From Bacteroides sp. (lineage in GTDB: Bacteria; Bacteroidota; Bacteroidia; Bacteroidales; Muribaculaceae): a stretch of 60,503 nucleotides of DNA. The stretch covers positions 58,678 through 119,180 of the forward strand of contig JAAVCP010000005.1 in the NCBI GenBank assembly GCA_014802265.1, given 5' to 3'. Position numbers and translations under genes: made by a program. Positions 43,161-52,501 of this stretch are shown here, in pieces (position 1 is the stretch's first letter; each line of letters begins with the position of its first letter). The notes below the pieces were generated by a model, which did not search any database, had not been told where the DNA came from, and saw only the letters and a program-made list of their open reading frames with translations.

Positions 43161-44234
43161 TTATGGATTGAGCAGATCCTTATTATAATAGTTAAGGATA
43201 TCGTATGTGGTGCGTAATGCCATTTTTGCCTTGCTGTCGGGATTGATACGAATTGCAGCCAGATAATCGTTAATGGCAGACGACCGTTGTCCGAGAGCCC
43301 AATGTTTAATACCCCTTATCCGATAACCCTCGTCATCGTTAGGATGAAGGGCTATATAGGAATCTAACAGCGGTAGGGCTTCTGCCGGCATAAACTCCCT
43401 GATAGTATCAAGTGACTGAATAGGAAGAATCACGCGGCTTGCCTCTATATCTTCTTGCATGAACATTGATGCAATGGAATTAAATTTCTCCGGGTTTTCA
43501 GTGGTGAGATATTGTATTGAGCCGTTTTTCTCACATTTCTCATCTATCTCAGGATGACGCATAAGGTAATCAGCAAGACTTTCGGCTACTATTCCTCCTT
43601 GGGCAATGATTTTCATCTTATCACCCACATAATTTCTGATTTTATCGATCAGCATCGGGAAATGAGTACAGCCCAACACTATGGTGTCGATTTCCGGATC
43701 TTTCTCTAAAAGCCCGTCGATATATTCTGCCACAAAATAATCAGCACCCGGAGAGGCAGCCTCATTATTTTCCACGAGGGGAACCCACATAGGGCAAGCA
43801 TATTCAGTTATTTTCATGTCGGGTGCTGATTTCTCAAGCTCAAGCGCATAAGAATGGCTTGCAACTGTGCCGGGGGTGCCAAGCACTCCGATATGTCCTG
43901 TTTTAGATATGCCTGCCAGTGACTCGACAGTGGGGCGGATCACTCCCAGCACTCTTCTTGACGGGTCTATCTGAGGCAGGTCGTTCTGCTGAATGGAACG
44001 CAGGGCTTTTGCCGAAGCTGTGTTACATGCAAAAATCACGAGGTTGCACCCTCTTTCAAAAAGTGCTTTCACAGCCTCAAGAGTGAAGCCATATACAAGT
44101 TCGAAAGAGCGTGTGCCATAGGGCGCACGAGCATTATCGCCTAAATATACATAATCATATTGCGGTAGCCGGCGGCGAATCTCACGAAGGATTGTCAGTC
44201 CGCCATAACCTGAATCAAAAATTCCTATTGGCAT
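43161..44234 (-). CDS. murI: Glutamate racemase MurI with C-terminal TPR-like extension
   Basis: It makes D-glutamate for peptidoglycan. The racemase core (about residues 1-280) has GIFDSGYGGLTILREI, YLGDNARAPYGTRS, the first catalytic Cys in VIFACNTASAKAL (about 70) and the second in IVLGCTHFPML (about 188). The extra roughly 75 residues (LLDSYIALHPNDDEGYRIRG...) form a TPR-like helical repeat, so the protein is 357 aa instead of the usual 260-285. The extension may mediate binding to another cell-wall protein. It lies downstream of the bamA-ompH block but behind a terminator. Confidence 0.93.
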   Translation of the reverse strand: MPIGIFDSGYGGLTILREIRRRLPQYDYVYLGDNARAPYGTRSFELVYGFTLEAVKALFERGCNLVIFACNTASAKALRSIQQNDLPQIDPSRRVLGVIRPTVESLAGISKTGHIGVLGTPGTVASHSYALELEKSAPDMKITEYACPMWVPLVENNEAASPGADYFVAEYIDGLLEKDPEIDTIVLGCTHFPMLIDKIRNYVGDKMKIIAQGGIVAESLADYLMRHPEIDEKCEKNGSIQYLTTENPEKFNSIASMFMQEDIEASRVILPIQSLDTIREFMPAEALPLLDSYIALHPNDDEGYRIRGIKHWALGQRSSAINDYLAAIRINPDSKAKMALRTTYDILNYYNKDLLNP

Positions 44235-44335
44235 TTTGTGGGTTAAGAGTTAAGGGATTAAAGATAAAAAGATTAACTGATTATTTAGATTTAATCATTA
44301 ATCGTTGATTTATGTGAGTTGAGGGGAAGTGTGTA

Positions 44336-44378
44336 ATAATTTAAAAGCGGAGCAATTAAGGCTCCGCTTTTAAATTAT
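44336..44378. terminator. Terminator at the end of the bamA-ompH operon
   Basis: A perfect 18-bp inverted repeat (ATAATTTAAAAGCGGAGC and complement) has a 7-base loop, with A/T tracts on both sides, so it works on either strand. It separates ompH2 from murI. Confidence 0.88.
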
Positions 44379-44428
44379 CCTTATTTGTCAAGCTTTTCAG
44401 CATTCGGGAATCTTATGGTCTTTTCAAA

Positions 44429-44935
44429 TTAGTTGATGCCGAGTTTAGCTTTAACGTCATTTGTGATGTCAACTACCGGGCTGTCATAATAGAGAATGAT
44501 CTGAGCGTCTTTGTTCTGAACGAGAGAATAACCACCCTCTTTGCCTACAGCTTCGATAGCAGTGCGGATTTTCTGGAGCACCGGTGACATGAGATCATAT
44601 TGCATTTTCTGGAGATCCTGATCAGCAGTCTGCTCAAACTGCTGGATTTTCTGCTGATAATCAGAAAGCTCACGAGTCTTACGCTCTCTGATGGCAGGCA
44701 GTTCATCTTCCTTCATATTCTGGTATTCATCTACCATTCTCTTCATTTCCTCACCAAGTTTGGTGTACTCGTCCTGATATTTCTTTGACACCTCTTCAAG
44801 CTGCTTCTGAGCTGCTGCTGTGTCGGGCATTTTGGCGATTAGCTCCTGAGTGTCAACGATACCGATTTTTAGAGTCTGTGCGGAAGCGAGCATCGGAAAC
44901 AGCACGGCTGCCACTAACAAAAGTTTCTTTAACAT
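44429..44935 (-). CDS. OmpH/Skp family periplasmic chaperone (second copy)
   Basis: This 168-aa protein has a signal peptide (MLKKLLLVAAVLFPMLASAQ). The middle is a long charged helix (about residues 35-120, AQKQLEEVSKKYQDEYTKLG and RERKTRELSDYQQKIQQFEQ), typical of Skp, which holds unfolded outer-membrane proteins on the way to BamA. It follows another OmpH 110 bases upstream. P. gingivalis carries the same tandem pair after bamA. It is the last gene before the terminator. Confidence 0.9.
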   Translation of the reverse strand: MLKKLLLVAAVLFPMLASAQTLKIGIVDTQELIAKMPDTAAAQKQLEEVSKKYQDEYTKLGEEMKRMVDEYQNMKEDELPAIRERKTRELSDYQQKIQQFEQTADQDLQKMQYDLMSPVLQKIRTAIEAVGKEGGYSLVQNKDAQIILYYDSPVVDITNDVKAKLGIN

Positions 44936-45045
44936 TTGTGTTGATTGTTATTTTTTTGATTTCTGATTTTAAATTTTATGACTTCGATTCCTTAGAACAA
45001 AGCTGTGTGAATCGAAACCGTTTTCAGGCTGCAAAGTTACTGAAA

Positions 45046-45567
45046 TTATTTGGAATAACCCAATTTTGCAAGCACTTCGTTGCTGACATCTATTCTTGGC
45101 GATGCAAAAACGATGCTTTGGGAGGAAGCACGGTCAAAAATTGTCTGATAACCCTTCTCTTCAGCCACTGCCTTGACCGCATTGTAGACATCTTCCTGAA
45201 TTGGCTTCATTAGAGATTGACGCTTCTTGTAAAGTTCACCCTCGGGTCCGAAATACTTGTAGCGTGTGTCGGTCACTTCCTTTTCTTTAGCCACAATCTC
45301 TTCCTCACGCTTTTTTTTCTGGTCATCGGTCAGAAACACCATGTCACTCTGATAGTTCTTATACATGGTCTCTGCCTCCTTTGAAAGCTCGTTGACTTCC
45401 TTTTCCCAACGCTGTGAGACTTGGTTAAGCTGTTCGTTAGCCATTTCGTATGCCGGGACATTCCGGAGGATATAATCCATATCAATTAGAGCGAATTTCT
45501 GGGCTGACGCCATGCCTGCAGCCATAAATACTGTCAATAGGGCGAATAGTATTCTTTTCATCTTCAT
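45046..45567 (-). CDS. OmpH/Skp family periplasmic chaperone (first copy)
   Basis: This 173-aa protein has a signal peptide (MKRILFALLTVFMAAGMASAQ after a start MKM). The core KFALIDMDYILRNVPAYEMA is followed by a long charged coiled-coil (about residues 45-115) with KKREEEIVAKEKEVTDTRYK. It is co-oriented with bamA, 92 bases downstream of it, and an imperfect palindrome (45607-45632) lies in the gap. It probably delivers barrel proteins to the BAM complex. Confidence 0.9.
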   Translation of the reverse strand: MKMKRILFALLTVFMAAGMASAQKFALIDMDYILRNVPAYEMANEQLNQVSQRWEKEVNELSKEAETMYKNYQSDMVFLTDDQKKKREEEIVAKEKEVTDTRYKYFGPEGELYKKRQSLMKPIQEDVYNAVKAVAEEKGYQTIFDRASSQSIVFASPRIDVSNEVLAKLGYSK

Positions 45568-45606
45568 TACTATTAAACTAAATTAACTAAAGTGTACCAT
45601 TTTTGA

Positions 45607-45632
45607 TTATAGGACATCATAATGACCTATAA
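45607..45632. repeat. Palindrome in the bamA-ompH gap
   Basis: TTATAGG...CCTATAA with inner CAT/ATG pairing gives a modest hairpin. No T-run. It may tune expression of the ompH genes relative to bamA. Confidence 0.35.
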
Positions 45633-45659
45633 GTTTAAACGATACACAGCACAGGATGT

Positions 45660-48320
45660 TTAGAATTCCTGACCGAGCACAAAGTGGAGCTGACTTCCGC
45701 CGCGAGTTCCCCAAACTTTGTCGAAACCATATCCCCAGTCTATACCGAGGAAACCAAGCATTGACAGATAGAGGCGCACACCTACGCCGGCACTTCTCTT
45801 CAGGTTAAACGGTGAGAATTGCTCCACGGAGGTCCAACAGTTACCTGCCTCAGCAAAAGCAAGAGCATAGATTGTGGTGGAAGGCTGTAACATGAATGGG
45901 AAGTGAAGCTCCATGCCGAAGCGACCGTAAGCATAACCCTCATAACCGAAGGGTGTAAACTGACCGTTCTCATAACCACGCATCGCTATGGTCTCCGTAG
46001 CGTAGGTATAACTGCCCGACATACCGTCACCGCCAAAATAGAATGTCTCGAAAGGAGTTTTAATATATTTATTCCAAGAACCGAGCAAACCGAAGTCGGC
46101 ACGTGTCATCAACACGAGGGTCCACTGTCCCTCCGGGTCTGTGAGGGGAGTATAGGTTTTGCTGCGGAATTTCACCTTCCAGTATTCAATCCATTTGTAT
46201 GCCTCCTTAGCAGCCGCTTCACGACTATCTGTGTTGGTGTTGGAGCGTGATGCCAGTCTTGCAAGCTGTTCCCAATTTTTATGTTTTGAGAAGAGTGAAG
46301 CGGGAGGAGTTAGAGTCACTGAGAGGTCAAATTGTGAGCCACGGCGCGGGTAGATCGGTTGGTCAACACTTGTGCGTGACAAAGCGAGACCAAGCATAAT
46401 TGAATTTGACACACCGTTGTTCATGTAATACAGATACTCCCAGTTCTTAAGATAATACCAACGGTAAGAGAGAGATGCCTGGAATTGGAAATAGTCGTCG
46501 GGCCATGACAGACGTGTACCGAATCCAAGGCTTACACCAGCCATCTGGAGGACCTTATTGGGGTCGTAGGCATTTTGGTAATAATAACTTGAGTTGTAGT
46601 TATTAAAGGCATTGCCATAGTTGTAGATGGAATTAAGTCCGCTGTATAGGAAGGTATTATTGTAGAAGCTGGAGTTAATACCTGTGGAGCGGCTATAGTC
46701 AAGGCTGACTGACAACGAATTTGGACGCTTGCCTCCGAACCACGGATCAAAGAAAGAGATACTGTAGCTCTGATAATATTTTGCATTGGTCTGAGCGGAT
46801 ATGGAGAAAGTCTGACCATCACCGCGTGGGATAATGCCTCGGTAGCTGCCGGGATTAAACAGATTCTTTATCGAGAAGTTGGAGAATGAGAGTGACACCT
46901 GTCCTGTTACGCCGGTCTGTCCCCAGCCGAAAGAGAGCTGAACCTTGTCGTTGGCTTTTGACTCAAGGTCAAACACAATGTCAACAGTGCCGTCATCTTC
47001 ATTAGGCTCCGGGTGAGGATTGATGGTTTCCGGATTGAAGTGACCGGAAGCCATGATTTCGCGGGCAGAATTGATCAGGTCGCGCTTAGAGAAGAGTTCT
47101 CCCGGGCGAACACGAAGGTCACGTCGGATCACCTTTTCAAACAACTGATCGTTGCCATTAATGATGACACGATTGATTCGGGCTTGCGGTCCCTCGAGGA
47201 TTCTCATCTGAAGTGCTATGCTGTCGCCGTTGATATTCTCCTCAATGGGGATAAGATTGAAAAACAGATAGCCGTTGTCAAGATATATGTTGCTTACGGC
47301 ATCATCGTCAGTGCTTATACGTTTTTCAAGGAGTACCTGGTTATATACATCGCCGGGGTATATACCAAGAATATTGTTGAGCACGTCAGTGGGATAGACA
47401 GTGTTGCCTACCCAGTTGATATCACTGATATAGTATTTCTTCCCTTCCTCTACTTCAATGAAGACATCTACTTCCTTGTCGTCATATTTCACGACGCTAT
47501 CTTTTACAATTCGAGCGTCGCGGAAGCCGAGTTCGTTGTATTTCTGGATAATGCGGGCTTTATCGTCCTTATAATCTGAATCAACAAATTTCTTTTGTTT
47601 GAACAGATTAAGAATATTACCGTTTTCATTGGTCTTTTTCATAGCCCCTTTCACCTTTCTGTCGGAAAGGATGTCATTGCCCTCGACATAGATTTTATGA
47701 ACCTTCACTTTGTTGTGACGGTCAACATAAACGTCAAGAAAGACCTGGTTTTCCTTTGAGATGTCGGGTACTTGTTTTATTTCCACCACGGCATTCTTAA
47801 ATCCCTTGGCTCCGTAATAGTCTTTGATAATCTTGGTGGCACGTGCCACGATGTTGGGTGTAATCTGCTGCCCCTCCACCATCTGGAGGCGTTCAAGGAT
47901 ATCTTTCTTCTCACCATTCTTGGCACCATTGAATCTCATTTCTGACATTCTGGGTTGCTGTTTCAGCGAAATGATGAGCCAGATTTTATTGCCGTGTATC
48001 TTCTCGGCTGTGATTTTTACACTTGAATAAAGACCCTGACGCCAAAGGCGTTTTGTAGCCCGGGTCAGTGCGTCGCCGGGAACTTCAACGGTTTCACCGA
48101 TTGACAGCCCGGAGTTAGCGATGATAAGATAATCATCGACATGGTTAATGCCCTCCACTTTGATTCCGGCAATTTCATAGACCTTTGGAATAGGTGAGTA
48201 GATTATGTCGGGATTAAATATGGTGTCGCCTTCTAATGCCAATGCAGGTGTCTGCGCTAAGGCAGAAGCTGCGGCTGTCAGCGACAGGGCTACAATTGAA
48301 CTCTTCAGCAGATTATTCAT
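45660..48320 (-). CDS. bamA: Outer membrane protein assembly factor BamA
   Basis: This is the core of the BAM complex in the outer membrane; 886 aa. A signal peptide (KSSIVALSLTAAASALAQ) is followed by five POTRA-type repeats (about residues 45-445, e.g. YEIAGIKVEGINHVDDYLI and VHKIYVEGNDILSDRKVKGA) and a 16-strand barrel ending LHFVLGQEF with the C-terminal aromatic signal. A surface loop at about residues 545-590 is very rich in Asn and Tyr (SSYYYQNAYDPN). It is 11 bases downstream of uppS in the conserved lipoprotein-porG-uppS-bamA-ompH block. Confidence 0.95.
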   Translation of the reverse strand: MNNLLKSSIVALSLTAAASALAQTPALALEGDTIFNPDIIYSPIPKVYEIAGIKVEGINHVDDYLIIANSGLSIGETVEVPGDALTRATKRLWRQGLYSSVKITAEKIHGNKIWLIISLKQQPRMSEMRFNGAKNGEKKDILERLQMVEGQQITPNIVARATKIIKDYYGAKGFKNAVVEIKQVPDISKENQVFLDVYVDRHNKVKVHKIYVEGNDILSDRKVKGAMKKTNENGNILNLFKQKKFVDSDYKDDKARIIQKYNELGFRDARIVKDSVVKYDDKEVDVFIEVEEGKKYYISDINWVGNTVYPTDVLNNILGIYPGDVYNQVLLEKRISTDDDAVSNIYLDNGYLFFNLIPIEENINGDSIALQMRILEGPQARINRVIINGNDQLFEKVIRRDLRVRPGELFSKRDLINSAREIMASGHFNPETINPHPEPNEDDGTVDIVFDLESKANDKVQLSFGWGQTGVTGQVSLSFSNFSIKNLFNPGSYRGIIPRGDGQTFSISAQTNAKYYQSYSISFFDPWFGGKRPNSLSVSLDYSRSTGINSSFYNNTFLYSGLNSIYNYGNAFNNYNSSYYYQNAYDPNKVLQMAGVSLGFGTRLSWPDDYFQFQASLSYRWYYLKNWEYLYYMNNGVSNSIMLGLALSRTSVDQPIYPRRGSQFDLSVTLTPPASLFSKHKNWEQLARLASRSNTNTDSREAAAKEAYKWIEYWKVKFRSKTYTPLTDPEGQWTLVLMTRADFGLLGSWNKYIKTPFETFYFGGDGMSGSYTYATETIAMRGYENGQFTPFGYEGYAYGRFGMELHFPFMLQPSTTIYALAFAEAGNCWTSVEQFSPFNLKRSAGVGVRLYLSMLGFLGIDWGYGFDKVWGTRGGSQLHFVLGQEF

Positions 48321-48331
48321 TCTTGAGTAGG

Positions 48332-49093
48332 TTATTCGTTATTCTGCACTTGCTCGCTGGTTTTCCCATAGCGACGCTCTCGGTTTTGGAAATCGATTAT
48401 GGCATCGACATATTCCTCATCGGAAAAGTCGGGCCACAATACCGGTGTGAAGTAAAGTTCGCTATATGCAATCTGCCACAACAGATAGTTTGAGATGCGT
48501 TCTTCACCGCCGGTACGGATCAGGAGATCCGGATCAGGCATTCCCGCTGTGGTGAGATTATCAGCAAACATTTTTTCATCTATTGCATCAACAGATATTT
48601 CTCCGTTTACCACCATTTTAGCCAACTTACGGGCAGCATAGGTTATTTCCCAACGTGATGAATAGCTCAGACACATGTTAAGCTGCAATCCTGTGCAGTG
48701 GGCAGTGGCATCGCGGGCGAAAAACAGTTTTTTACGAGGTTCCTCCGGTATGCGTTCTATGTCTCCGAGAAGATGTATACGCACATTGTTGCGTAGCAGT
48801 TCGGGCAATTCTCGTTCAATCGCCCACCCGATAAGATACATCAGGGTTGCCACCTCTTCGCTGGGACGGTTCCAGTTTTCGGTAGAGAAGGCATACAGGG
48901 TCAGATATTTTATGCCGAGATCGGAAGACAATTTAGTGACCCTATGCACTGTGGACACACCTTCGGCGTGTCCTTCGCTGCGGACAAAGCCTTGCTTCTT
49001 TGCCCACCTGCCGTTGCCATCCATTATCATTGCCACATGCACCGGCATACGGCTTTTGTCAAGTGATGATATTTTTTCTTGCAGTTGATCCAT
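48332..49093 (-). CDS. uppS: Isoprenyl transferase (undecaprenyl diphosphate synthase)
   Basis: It builds the C55 lipid carrier for peptidoglycan and surface polysaccharides at the inner membrane. The 253-aa protein has HVAMIMDGNGRWAKKQGFVR (about residues 19-38) with the catalytic Asp, TLYAFSTENWNRPSEEV, MPDPDLLIRTGGEERISNYL and QIAYSELYFTPVLWPD. It lies between the PorG-like gene (6 bases upstream) and bamA (11 bases downstream), a tightly coupled envelope operon. Confidence 0.95.
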   Translation of the reverse strand: MDQLQEKISSLDKSRMPVHVAMIMDGNGRWAKKQGFVRSEGHAEGVSTVHRVTKLSSDLGIKYLTLYAFSTENWNRPSEEVATLMYLIGWAIERELPELLRNNVRIHLLGDIERIPEEPRKKLFFARDATAHCTGLQLNMCLSYSSRWEITYAARKLAKMVVNGEISVDAIDEKMFADNLTTAGMPDPDLLIRTGGEERISNYLLWQIAYSELYFTPVLWPDFSDEEYVDAIIDFQNRERRYGKTSEQVQNNE

Positions 49094-49099
49094 GATGTG

Positions 49100-49795
49100 T
49101 CAGTCTTTATAATTGCATACTGCGCAACGTTTGCTAAATTCATAACTTACAGTGAATGTAAGTGTGGAATACCAGTCAGTGTTCTTCATGAAAGAGCTCT
49201 TAATCCCCAATGGGTCTTCAAGCTGTTTCCCGTCAAGACGGTCGGCAAACACTTTCTTCATTAGAAACTCCACGCCAAAATTCAGGCGTAGGCTTGGTTT
49301 ATATTTAAACCCTATTCCCAAAGGGATTGTCATGCCGGCTCCGAAAGAACCGTCGACGCTCCACATGGTCATACCTATCCCCGCAGCTATGTAAGGAGTA
49401 AACTTCTTTAGTTTGCGGTAGGTTTCACCCATGCCGTAGTTGAAGAAGTTAAATTCTGCCACTTCCCCGATTTCATAGAAAGTTGTAGAAAATTTATATG
49501 CCTCACCAGTAGGGAAGACGTTGGTCATTTTTGATGAGTCGCCTTTAAGTCCACCAATGTAGAAATTTGTCTTCAACCCCCAGCGCGGGTTGAGTATGTA
49601 TCGAAACAACAATTCCACATCCCAGGAGGGGCTTGACCACATATTGGCAGTGTTGGCATCGCCGAGATAGCCGGTCATGCCAATTCCACCCCCGGCATCA
49701 AATCGGAAGTCTTCCTGAGAATACGCAGGCAGGGCAGAAGCCGAGGCAAGCGTAATGATGGTGAATATTGTCAGAATAAGTTTCTTCAATGTCAA
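49100..49795 (-). CDS. PorG-like outer membrane beta-barrel protein (DUF6089 family)
   Basis: This 231-aa protein has a signal peptide (LKKLILTIFTIITLASASALPAYS). The mature part is alternating hydrophobic/aromatic beta strands (FRFDAGGGIGMTGYLGDANT..., PRWGLKTNFYIGGLKGDSS, TPYIAAGIGMTMWSVDG), an eight-strand-type barrel. It matches the DUF6089 family. The P. gingivalis member at the same locus (PorG) is linked to the type IX secretion ring, but homologues also occur in species without that system. Cys residues occur only at the C-terminal tail (RCAVCNYKD). Confidence 0.85.
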   Translation of the reverse strand: MTLKKLILTIFTIITLASASALPAYSQEDFRFDAGGGIGMTGYLGDANTANMWSSPSWDVELLFRYILNPRWGLKTNFYIGGLKGDSSKMTNVFPTGEAYKFSTTFYEIGEVAEFNFFNYGMGETYRKLKKFTPYIAAGIGMTMWSVDGSFGAGMTIPLGIGFKYKPSLRLNFGVEFLMKKVFADRLDGKQLEDPLGIKSSFMKNTDWYSTLTFTVSYEFSKRCAVCNYKD

Positions 49796-49807
49796 TGAAT
49801 TAAATTA

Positions 49808-51343
49808 TCAGATGATGGGAGTAAAGGTAAGTCGGGTAAGCACCCCTCGCCAAATCTTATCAGAGAGCTTCCCGCCAGGGAGAGAGCCACCTATGAGATA
49901 GATGTAGGGGCAGTCCCATGTAATGTCGTTGCCGTCAATTTCCACAGCGCGTGTAAGCCATCTTGCAGGTTTCTTCGCGGGCGTAGGCATCCATATATCG
50001 GAAAGATCGGCATTGAGTTCAGAAGAAAGGACTAAAGCGTCTGCTGCATATATTGCCGGGATATAGTCGGGTAGCTGCATAAGCTCAGAAGCCTTTTTCC
50101 AATTGACGCCATTGTCTAAAGACATATAGATGTTGCGGGAGTAAGAACCATTTTCAAATCTTCCCCCAATAGCGAACCATGCATCGTATGCCACCTCACT
50201 AAAGGCATGCCCTGTGGTGCGATAAATCACATATTTTACAAGCATTGCCCCTTCCATAGCTGGCAGCGGAGTGTTGTCGATAGTAGTCCATAACGAGCCG
50301 TCGAATCCCCAGGTATGTTCGGACAGAGAGCCATCAGCAGTCTTGCCCCCTATAAAGAATACAGTTGGTTCCGGACTCCATTTGTTGGATAGGGTTACAG
50401 TGGCAGAACGTCCGGTCAACGGGAAGTCAGCTTCCACGGGGGCATCTTTGATAATATCCGAGGCGGGATAATGGACGTGCATAAGCCCGTTGTCGGTATC
50501 TTTTATTCCCAATACGCAATTAAGATACCCACCTACTATTGAAGTCCACACTTCGCCGGTGGCAGTCCAGTTCTCCATGTCATCTGACGAAAAGAGCATG
50601 CCGTCAGTGTCAAGCATATAAAATGCCTCAGTCGTAGCCACCAGCGACTCCATGTCAGGGACGAAGGGGAGCGAAATTTCTTTTGCAGAGGCATATCCCT
50701 GTTCGAGATTTTCAGTTTCTGCAAGAGTGAAAGAATTATCGCTTTCCTCAATGAGAGTGAAGACAGAGGCATCTTTCATCACGGTCTTCTGGCGTAGCGG
50801 TTGACTGCCGCGTGCCGGAAGATCAGCGATGGCAATCTTATCCCACATTAATGAATCCGGCTCCTCTTTATGCACATTGACTTTGATAGTATATGTGTAT
50901 GTGTTAACATTGTCAGCAGCCGTGACATTCAGGAGCACGTCATTAGAGAAGTCAATTGAGTCTGTCTTTGTTTCCAGATAGTCCACAGTCTTTCGCGTTC
51001 CGCTTTCATCAGTGTAGACCAACTCGGCTACACTCATAGTGTTGGCAAAGGTGATCACCGGGATTAACTTTTTCACGGAGGTACCTTTTGGAAGGGAATC
51101 AGCATTAAAAATTATTCCCTTGTTGAGGTCTATTGAAAAGAATACGGAATCAAGGTCGTCTAAAACTTTTGAGTCTGCCTGAAGGTAAAAATTATTGACC
51201 GCGACAGTGGCAGGAGTCACGACGATGACTTCCTCCCCGTTCTCCGTACTTTTGTTGCATGCCGATGCGAAGCCCAACAGGAGCAGGGCAGGCAGTATAA
51301 GCGACCGCATAAGATTGTGTGACTTTTTCACAATTAATGACAT
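49808..51343 (-). CDS. DUF6242-type lipoprotein with beta-propeller-like domain
   Basis: This 511-aa protein has a lipoprotein signal, lipobox FASAC (Cys at residue 29). The N-terminal domain has NNFYLQADSKVLDDLDSVFF and a second region with a DUF6242-style TYTIKVNVH ending. The C-terminal half is a kelch/propeller-like repeat with FSSDDMENWT and MSLDNGVNWKKAS. It is the first gene of the operon with porG-like, uppS, bamA and ompH, equivalent to the lipoprotein upstream of porG in P. gingivalis (from memory). Function unknown. An ATG at 51310 is an alternative start that still keeps the lipobox. Confidence 0.8.
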   Translation of the reverse strand: MSLIVKKSHNLMRSLILPALLLLGFASACNKSTENGEEVIVVTPATVAVNNFYLQADSKVLDDLDSVFFSIDLNKGIIFNADSLPKGTSVKKLIPVITFANTMSVAELVYTDESGTRKTVDYLETKTDSIDFSNDVLLNVTAADNVNTYTYTIKVNVHKEEPDSLMWDKIAIADLPARGSQPLRQKTVMKDASVFTLIEESDNSFTLAETENLEQGYASAKEISLPFVPDMESLVATTEAFYMLDTDGMLFSSDDMENWTATGEVWTSIVGGYLNCVLGIKDTDNGLMHVHYPASDIIKDAPVEADFPLTGRSATVTLSNKWSPEPTVFFIGGKTADGSLSEHTWGFDGSLWTTIDNTPLPAMEGAMLVKYVIYRTTGHAFSEVAYDAWFAIGGRFENGSYSRNIYMSLDNGVNWKKASELMQLPDYIPAIYAADALVLSSELNADLSDIWMPTPAKKPARWLTRAVEIDGNDITWDCPYIYLIGGSLPGGKLSDKIWRGVLTRLTFTPII

Positions 51344-51407
51344 ATTTATAAGGCTCTGAAAATATCGGAAAAATTGCCCGAAGTTTCTTTGCGTTGTTTA
51401 CAATTTG

Positions 51408-51415
51408 CAAAATTA
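51408..51415 (-). promoter_or_regulatory. -7 element TAATTTTG of the envelope operon
   Basis: A perfect -7 box on the minus strand, 65 bases upstream of the DUF6242 lipoprotein ATG. No TTTG at the right spacing was found. Confidence 0.5.
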
Positions 51416-51483
51416 ATATTTCTTGTGAAAATAATAAGCCTAAAATGTGATGATTTTAATAAATAAATTATTTTTAGGTCTTT

Positions 51484-52422
51484 TTAACGTCTGAAAACGG
51501 AAATTATGTTATTTCGGCAGATGGTTCTATCCTTTAAGGTCATGTGAGGCGGAACAGAGGGAGCAGCAAGTCCACAGCTTAGACTAAGCGGTGATTCTTC
51601 TATTCTGATCTCATCATATAGCCCGAGGGATATAAAACTTCTTAGCAATTTTGCACCTCCCTCCACCATGAGAGAGTTGATTCCTTTTTGTTTGAGGGAT
51701 TCCAACAATGCCGGCAGATCGGCATTGTGCGGGCATTCCACTTTAAGGGGATTTTTACCTGCCCATAATCTTACGTCGAGGCGTGGCTTATCAATGGCAA
51801 GAGTATTTGAGCCGACCATTATGGCTTGCGCTGCTGCACGTTCCCTGTGCATCCATACAGAAGATAACGGAGAGGAGAATTTTATAGGTTGATAATTGCC
51901 TTTGCTGTCAATTCCTGCCATAAATCCGTCAGAGCTTTGTGCCCATTTAAGCTGAACCCAGGGGCGATTATAGGTCTGTGCAGTCATAAACCTGACATTT
52001 ATATCGAGACATTCTTTAAGCAGACATCCCTCAGTGACCGCTATTCCCGCTTCCCGAAGCATTTTTATTCCCCTGCCGCTGACAAGCGGATTGGGGTCGG
52101 GGGCACCTGTAACCACTTTCGGGATTCCGGTTTCTATGATAAGTTTTGCGCATGGCGGGGTCTTGCCATAATGTGAACAGGGTTCGAGAGTAACGTAGAT
52201 AGTGGATTTTGCAAGCAGATGGCGGTCAGATTTCTTAACAGATGCAATTGCATTGACCTCAGCGTGTGGTCCTCCATAAGTGGCGTGGAATCCTTCGCCA
52301 ATAATTTTTCCGTCGGCTACCACCACGGCTCCCACCATAGGATTTGGTGCCACTCTTCCCTCACCGCCACGAGCCAGTTGAAGTGCGCGACGCATATATT
52401 TGTCATTGATATGATTCTCCAT
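51484..52422 (-). CDS. ribD: Bifunctional riboflavin biosynthesis protein RibD (deaminase/reductase)
   Basis: It deaminates and then reduces a pyrimidine intermediate in riboflavin synthesis. The 312-aa protein has an N-terminal deaminase with zinc ligands in GGPHAEVNAI and EPCSHYGKTPPC (about residues 48-95) and a C-terminal reductase half starting RPWVQLKWAQSSDGFMAG (about 153). The reductase half is short (RibD is usually 340-370 aa), but ends in an intact SLMVEGGAKLL motif region, so it is probably functional. It stands alone between two hairpin-separated units; no other rib gene is adjacent. Confidence 0.93.
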   Translation of the reverse strand: MENHINDKYMRRALQLARGGEGRVAPNPMVGAVVVADGKIIGEGFHATYGGPHAEVNAIASVKKSDRHLLAKSTIYVTLEPCSHYGKTPPCAKLIIETGIPKVVTGAPDPNPLVSGRGIKMLREAGIAVTEGCLLKECLDINVRFMTAQTYNRPWVQLKWAQSSDGFMAGIDSKGNYQPIKFSSPLSSVWMHRERAAAQAIMVGSNTLAIDKPRLDVRLWAGKNPLKVECPHNADLPALLESLKQKGINSLMVEGGAKLLRSFISLGLYDEIRIEESPLSLSCGLAAPSVPPHMTLKDRTICRNNIISVFRR

Positions 52423-52438
52423 ATATAGTTATTTTAGA

Positions 52439-52467
52439 GGCGCGGCATGCCCCAGACATGCCGCGCC
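52439..52467. terminator. GC-rich hairpin between the M3 peptidase and ribD
   Basis: GGCGCGGCATG pairs perfectly with CATGCCGCGCC around a 7-base loop. The flanks lack a T-run on the minus strand, so read-through into ribD is possible. Confidence 0.55.
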
Positions 52468-52501
52468 GATTGTAGATTCTGATTAATTAAGACAGAGAGG
52501 A

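Noticed and set aside
45607..45632. Terminator between bamA and ompH
   Set aside because: The palindrome is short and lacks a T-run, and the two ompH genes need a promoter which I cannot see elsewhere, so it is listed only as a repeat.
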